From Pseudomonadota bacterium (lineage in GTDB: Bacteria > Myxococcota_A > UBA9160 > SZUA-336): 64,000 bases of DNA. Of the stretch, positions 59,897 through 64,000 are shown in pieces (the stretch's first letter is position 1; each line of letters opens with the position of its first letter). Both the position numbers and the translations under genes were made by a program. The stretch covers positions 1 through 64,000 of the forward strand of contig QJZC01000039.1 in assembly GCA_003247575.1 (NCBI GenBank). Direction: 5' to 3'. Below the pieces are notes generated by a model, which saw nothing but the letters and a program-made list of their open reading frames with translations, ran no database searches and was not told the DNA's origin.

Positions 59897-61578
59897 GCGT
59901 CAGGCTCCTTCTCTAGCGGCTCGCTCTCGCCGGCCAGGTCGATCTCCTGGCCGCCGCGAGGGTTGGCGTCCAGCGCGACCTCATCAGACAGGACCGCGCC
60001 CCTGTCGCGCAAGCGGGCCAGCAAGGCATTGACCGAGGCGTCCATCGGGGTCAGAAAGCTCGCCGGATACACGCCAATCCAAACCATGGGGATTACCAAG
60101 CTGACAGCCACCAGACGCTCGCGCAGCGACAGATCGACCAGACGCTGGTTCGCTTGATGCACCACGGGGCCGAAGAACACGCGACGCACCATCCAGAGCA
60201 TGTAGACCGCGCCCAGCAGGACACCACTGGTCGCGACGGCTGCGAAGATCGGGTAGGTACCGAAGGCTCCGAGCAAGATCAGGAACTCCCCTACGAAACC
60301 GTTGAGGATCGGCAGCCCGATGGAGCTCATCGTGGCGATCAGAAAGAACACCGCGTAGATCGGCATGACCTGAGCGAGCCCGCCGAATGCGCTGATCTCG
60401 CGCACGTGCCTCCGCTCGTAGATCATCCCGATCAGAATGAAGAGCGCGCCCGTAGAGATACCGTGATTCACCATTTGAAGCACAGAGCCTTCGATCCCCT
60501 GGAGGTTGAAGGCAAAGAGCCCGAGCATGACGAATCCCAAGTGGCTCACCGACGAGTACGCGACCAGCTTCTTCACATCGGACTGTACCAGCGCGACGAG
60601 CGCTCCATAGACGATCCCCACGACCGCCAAGGTCAGCATGAGTGGTGCACACGCCTGCGCCGCCTCGGGAAACAGCGGGATCGCGTAGCGAATGAATCCG
60701 TAGGTTCCGAGCTTGAGCAGCACGCCGGCGAGCACTGCCGATCCGGGCGTCGGAGCCTCGACGTGCGCATCCGGCAACCAGGTATGAAAGGGAAACATCG
60801 GAACCTTGATGGCGAACGCGAAGGCAAACGCTAGGAACAGCCAGACCTGACGCTGACTCCACCAGGGATCCTGCTCTGGCCATGCTGCGATCGGAACGTC
60901 GAGGATCCCAGTCGCGCCGCCGAAGCCGATGTAGTCGAACGTGAGGACCCCGAACTCCTGAAAGTGCATGTACACGAGCGTGAGAATGCCGATCAGCATC
61001 AGCAAGCTTCCCACCATCGTGTAGATGAAGAACTTGATCGTCGCGTAGATTCTCCGAGCGCCTCCCCAGATCCCGATCACGAAGTACATGGGAACGAGCA
61101 TGGCTTCCCAGAACACGTAGAACAGGAAGAGGTTCAGAGAGAGGAATGCGCCGAGCATTCCGGTCTGCAGCGCGAGCATGAAGAAGACGTACTGGCGGAC
61201 TCGAACTCCGATGTCGGACCAGGAGGCCAGCAGGATCACCGGCAGTAGGAACGTCGTCAGCACGACGAGCAACAAGCTGATCCCGTCGATCCCGACGTAG
61301 TAGTGAATGCCGAGGTTGGCCAACCACGGCACACGCTCCACGAGCTGGAGCTGCCCGCTCGCTGGATCGAATCGGTTCCACACCTCGAGCGAGACGAGGA
61401 AGCCTGCCAACGAAACCGCAACCCCGTAGAGCTTCCAGAACGCCTCCGAGATTCCGGCACCGTTCGCGAAGACGCGCAGCAGCAGCTCCAGGAACCACAG
61501 CACCACGCAGCTCGCCAGTGGCAGGAAGATGAGCGTGCTCAGCAGGTAACCGTCTGCGATGGATCCGATCGACTCCAC
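59893..61578 (-). CDS. nuoM: NADH-quinone oxidoreductase subunit M
   Basis: 561 residues. Antiporter-like subunit: YYVGIDGISLLLVVLTTFLLPV, FYVFWEAMLVPMYFVIGIWGG, KVPMFPFHTWLPDAHVEAPTPGSAVLAGVLLKLGTYGF, AYSSVSHLGFVMLG and LNGFVGEFLILLGAF. The last ~35 residues form an acidic extension (DANPRGGQEIDLAGESEPLEKEPDA) beyond the usual end. It starts 1 bp after the nuoL stop and overlaps nuoN. Confidence 0.96.
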   Translation of the reverse strand: MESIGSIADGYLLSTLIFLPLASCVVLWFLELLLRVFANGAGISEAFWKLYGVAVSLAGFLVSLEVWNRFDPASGQLQLVERVPWLANLGIHYYVGIDGISLLLVVLTTFLLPVILLASWSDIGVRVRQYVFFMLALQTGMLGAFLSLNLFLFYVFWEAMLVPMYFVIGIWGGARRIYATIKFFIYTMVGSLLMLIGILTLVYMHFQEFGVLTFDYIGFGGATGILDVPIAAWPEQDPWWSQRQVWLFLAFAFAFAIKVPMFPFHTWLPDAHVEAPTPGSAVLAGVLLKLGTYGFIRYAIPLFPEAAQACAPLMLTLAVVGIVYGALVALVQSDVKKLVAYSSVSHLGFVMLGLFAFNLQGIEGSVLQMVNHGISTGALFILIGMIYERRHVREISAFGGLAQVMPIYAVFFLIATMSSIGLPILNGFVGEFLILLGAFGTYPIFAAVATSGVLLGAVYMLWMVRRVFFGPVVHQANQRLVDLSLRERLVAVSLVIPMVWIGVYPASFLTPMDASVNALLARLRDRGAVLSDEVALDANPRGGQEIDLAGESEPLEKEPDA

Positions 61579-61579
61579 C

Positions 61580-63631
61580 TTATACCCCTAGGCCCGACAC
61601 CAGGTAGGCCACTAGGAGCACACACCCGACGACCATTCCGAACACGTACGACTGCGCACTACCGGTCTGAGCGAACTTCAAGCCGTGCTCGGCCAATCCC
61701 CGCACACTCGCAGCAAAGCCGTTCACACCCAATCCATCGATCAGCACACGGTCGATCAGGCGATAGAACACGCGATCGGAGATCCAGAGCAGGGGGCGCA
61801 CGATCAGGGCGGTGTAGATCTCGTCCACGTAGAACTTCTCGTGCACCAGCTGGTACAAACCCTGCGCACCCGTTGCGATTCGATCGGGCAGATCTCTGCG
61901 CGCGAAGTAGAACACCCAGGCGAGGAAGACCCCGCTGAGACCGACGGCCACCGCCGCGAGCGCCAGCAGCACTTCAGTGGAGTGGGCCACCTCGTGCTCG
62001 GCCATCGGAATGAGGGGCTCGAGGAAGTGATGCAGCCGATTGGATGCCTCCCAGCCAAACAGCTCTCCGTAGAGATCTGGCGGAGTGAAGAGACCCCCAA
62101 CCAGCGCCAGGCCAGCCAGGATCACCAGGGGCGCGGTCACCCAGCCTGGCTGCTCCTCGATATGCCGCTGCACCTCGATGCTCGAGCGGTTCTCACCGCG
62201 AAAAACCAGGAAGTATAGACGTGCCATGTAGAAGGCGGTGATTCCGGCGCTGAACAGGCCGATCCCATAGAGCGCGTAGTGTCCGGGCACGTCGTGCGCC
62301 AGGTAGGTGCCGAGCAGGATCTCGTCCTTCGAGAAGAAGCCGGACGTGGGCGGGATCCCGCAGATCGCGATGACGCCAGCCAGGAACGTGAAGTGGGTGA
62401 CGCGCATGTAGCGCGAGATGCCCCCCATCTGGCGAATGTCCTGGATGTGATGCATGCCGAGGATCACGGATCCCGCACCCATGAACAGCAGCGCCTTGAA
62501 CCAGGCGTGCGTCATCAAGTGGAAGATCGCGGCACTGTACGAGCCCACGCCCACGGCCAAGAACATATAGCCGAGCTGACTGACCGTGGAATACGCGAGC
62601 ACCTTCTTGATGTCGTTCTGGCAGATGCCGATCAGCCCCGCGAACAGGGCCGTGATCGCTCCGACCCACGCGATCGTCGCCAGAGCTCCCGGCGCGTAGG
62701 CATAGGCGAATGACATGCGACTAACCATGTAGACGCCGGCTGTAACCATGGTGGCCGCATGGATCAGGGCCGAAACCGGAGTGGGGCCCGCCATCGCGTC
62801 GGGCAACCAGACGTACAAAGGGATCTGAGCCGACTTCCCACATGCCCCTACGAACAGGCACAGTCCGGCCAAGGTCAAGAGCCCCCAGGTGGGGAAGCCA
62901 GGCAGAAAGCTCAGTACGCCAGGCAGCTCCACCGTCCGGTCCGCGATCTGACCGATGTTCACAGCCATTTCCCGGAACTCGATGGTGGCGTAGCTCGGGC
63001 CCGCATCGAAAAAGGCCCAGAACAGGATGAACACCCCGAGGAGGAATCCCAGGTCGCCGATGCGGTTCACCACGAAGGCCTTCTGCCCGCACATGGCGTT
63101 GTGGTCCTCGAGGTACCAGAACCCGATCAGCAGGTACGAGCAGACTCCGACTCCTTCCCAGCCGACGAACATGACCAGCATGTTGTCGCCGAGAACGAGC
63201 ATCAGCATCGCGAACATGAACATGTTCAGGTAGATGAAGAAGCGCTGGAATCCACGATCCTCTCGATGGTCGTCGTTCATGTATCCGATCGAGTAGATGT
63301 GGATCAGCGATCCGACGCCGGTCACCACCAGGACCATCACTGCCGACAGCGGATCGAGCAAAAACGCGAGCTCCGCGTGGAACGGGTGCGCGCTGATCCA
63401 GGTGTAAACATTGTCCACCAGATAGCGTTCCCCAGGCCCGAACTCGCCCGCCATGCGAATCACGGCCGCCACCGCAACTGCAAACGATGCGATGGGCGCC
63501 GAGCAGGCCAAGGCAGCCACGACACCGCGCGGCAGCTCACGACGAACGAAGAGCAGCCACATCCCGCTCACGAGCGCGGCCAGCAGCGGGAACAGCGGAA
63601 TCAGGCGAAGCGAAGAATCGGTCGGGTCCAT
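61580..63631 (-). CDS. nuoL: NADH-quinone oxidoreductase subunit L
   Basis: 683 residues, the largest antiporter-like subunit, with about 16 membrane helices and the long lateral helix near the C-terminus. Signatures: SAVMVLVVTGVGSLIHIYSIGYM, FVGWEGVGVCSYLLIGFWY, GKSAQIPLYVWLPDAMAGPTPVSALIHAATMVTAGVYM (conserved Lys), KVLAYSTVSQLGYMFLA and GVIAICGIPPTSGFFSKDEIL. ATG at 63631 follows nuoK by 7 bp. Confidence 0.97.
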   Translation of the reverse strand: MDPTDSSLRLIPLFPLLAALVSGMWLLFVRRELPRGVVAALACSAPIASFAVAVAAVIRMAGEFGPGERYLVDNVYTWISAHPFHAELAFLLDPLSAVMVLVVTGVGSLIHIYSIGYMNDDHREDRGFQRFFIYLNMFMFAMLMLVLGDNMLVMFVGWEGVGVCSYLLIGFWYLEDHNAMCGQKAFVVNRIGDLGFLLGVFILFWAFFDAGPSYATIEFREMAVNIGQIADRTVELPGVLSFLPGFPTWGLLTLAGLCLFVGACGKSAQIPLYVWLPDAMAGPTPVSALIHAATMVTAGVYMVSRMSFAYAYAPGALATIAWVGAITALFAGLIGICQNDIKKVLAYSTVSQLGYMFLAVGVGSYSAAIFHLMTHAWFKALLFMGAGSVILGMHHIQDIRQMGGISRYMRVTHFTFLAGVIAICGIPPTSGFFSKDEILLGTYLAHDVPGHYALYGIGLFSAGITAFYMARLYFLVFRGENRSSIEVQRHIEEQPGWVTAPLVILAGLALVGGLFTPPDLYGELFGWEASNRLHHFLEPLIPMAEHEVAHSTEVLLALAAVAVGLSGVFLAWVFYFARRDLPDRIATGAQGLYQLVHEKFYVDEIYTALIVRPLLWISDRVFYRLIDRVLIDGLGVNGFAASVRGLAEHGLKFAQTGSAQSYVFGMVVGCVLLVAYLVSGLGV

Positions 63632-63638
63632 CCTGGCC

Positions 63639-63938
63639 TCACCACTTGAGAAGCGTTGCGTCTTCGACGTTTACCGAGTCGCGGTTGCGGATCAGGCTGA
63701 TCAAGATCGCGAGCCCGACCGCCACCTCGACGGCAGCGACCACGATCACCATGAAGACGAGAACTTGGCCATCGAGGTTCCCCCACTGGCGACTGAAAGC
63801 GACCAGGGACAGATTCGCGGCGTTCAGCATCATCTCGATGCTCATGAACACTACGATGAGATTTCGCCGGATCAGCACCCCCGCCGCACCGATCAGGAAC
63901 AGCAATCCGGCCACGACCTGATATTCGAAGGTGCCCAT
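63639..63938 (-). CDS. nuoK: NADH-quinone oxidoreductase subunit K
   Basis: 99 residues with three membrane helices. [30 protein letters not shown] carries the conserved Glu of TM2 (IEMMLNA), and [16 protein letters not shown] gives the second Glu of TM3. It completes the J-K-L-M-N order and lies 2 bp after nuoJ. Confidence 0.96.
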   Translation of the reverse strand: MGTFEYQVVAGLLFLIGAAGVLIRRNLIVVFMSIEMMLNAANLSLVAFSRQWGNLDGQVLVFMVIVVAAVEVAVGLAILISLIRNRDSVNVEDATLLKW

Positions 63939-63940
63939 GA

Positions 63941-64000
63941 TCAGTCGAGCTCCCGCTTGGCCAGCACCACCGCGGCCACGATCCCTGCCAGCAGCAGGAC
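63941..64000 (-). CDS. nuoJ: NADH-quinone oxidoreductase subunit J (C-terminal 19 codons only)
   Basis: The minus strand reads [19 protein letters not shown] and a TGA at 63943-63941. This is the usual end of NuoJ, a hydrophobic helix then VLAKRE. The rest of the gene lies beyond the right edge. The identification rests on the short end and on gene order. Confidence 0.85.
   Translation of the reverse strand, partial: VLLLAGIVAAVVLAKRELD

Noticed and set aside
58754-60157. 467-codon plus-strand frame
   Set aside because: Antisense of nuoN and nuoM; composition is His/Glu/Gln/Arg-rich as expected for the antisense of membrane proteins.
62759-63649. 296-codon plus-strand frame
   Set aside because: Antisense of nuoL with the same artefactual composition.

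Overview
The window is high-GC, densely coded chromosomal DNA from a Gram-negative bacterium. The envelope genes (lipoproteins, an RND efflux pump with adaptor, an LpxH-like hydrolase, an AsmA protein, a class A PBP), the nuoJ-N block and the style of the secreted proteins (beta-propeller/di-heme cytochrome with a DxDxDG calcium loop and Pro-Ala linkers) suggest a deltaproteobacterial relative such as Myxococcota, Binatota or Desulfobacterota. This placement is inference; there is no rRNA in the window. I found no tRNA, rRNA, CRISPR array, prophage or insertion sequence.

Layout. 0-8.2 kb: a secreted GH9-CBM3c cellulase cut by the left edge, a divergent MelB-type sugar transporter, a PPOX-type flavin/F420 protein, and a 1003-residue lipoprotein joining a beta-propeller to two heme-c sites. 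8.4-16.5 kb: FAH-family hydrolase, SelO, UPF0270 protein, alpha/beta hydrolase, an SRPBCC-Rieske fusion, a sulfotransferase, type II MenB and a thiolase-like protein. 16.6-20.7 kb: AsmA protein, an aquaporin-ArsC arsenic pair, beta-carbonic anhydrase. 20.8-25.0 kb: a small membrane protein, a membrane-anchored class III PLP aminotransferase fused to an Mpo1-like membrane domain, a PEMT-like lipid methyltransferase, and a DUF2145 protein. 25.4-33.3 kb: a signalling island with a CheB-CheR-PAS-kinase-receiver protein, two single receivers, a REC-kinase-REC hybrid and a short kinase. 33.4-41.2 kb: GT4 glycosyltransferase plus LpxH-like phosphoesterase, a class A PBP with an enlarged transpeptidase domain, polyphosphate kinase. 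41.5-51.2 kb: ParD/ParE-like toxin-antitoxin pair, methyltransferase, DUF3568-like lipoprotein, enoyl-CoA hydratase, MreB with an N-terminal extension, small lipoprotein, YedK/HMCES, ParA ATPase, nitroreductase, aldo/keto reductase, Bax-inhibitor-1 protein. 51.2-56.7 kb: an RND pump operon led by its own TetR regulator, with a recognisable promoter and operator. 57-64 kb: serS, then nuoN-M-L-K-J on the minus strand.

How the genes work together. Cellulase and sugar symporter face each other across a 929-bp control region containing inverted and direct repeats. The tetR-adaptor-pump genes are linked by two ATGA overlaps and very probably form an autoregulated, leaderless operon. The aquaporin/ArsC pair is enough for reduction of arsenate and passive release of arsenite. 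The most unusual locus is the aminotransferase-Mpo1-like fusion next to the PEMT-like gene, which may make or modify an amino-lipid; that role is inferred only from domains and position.
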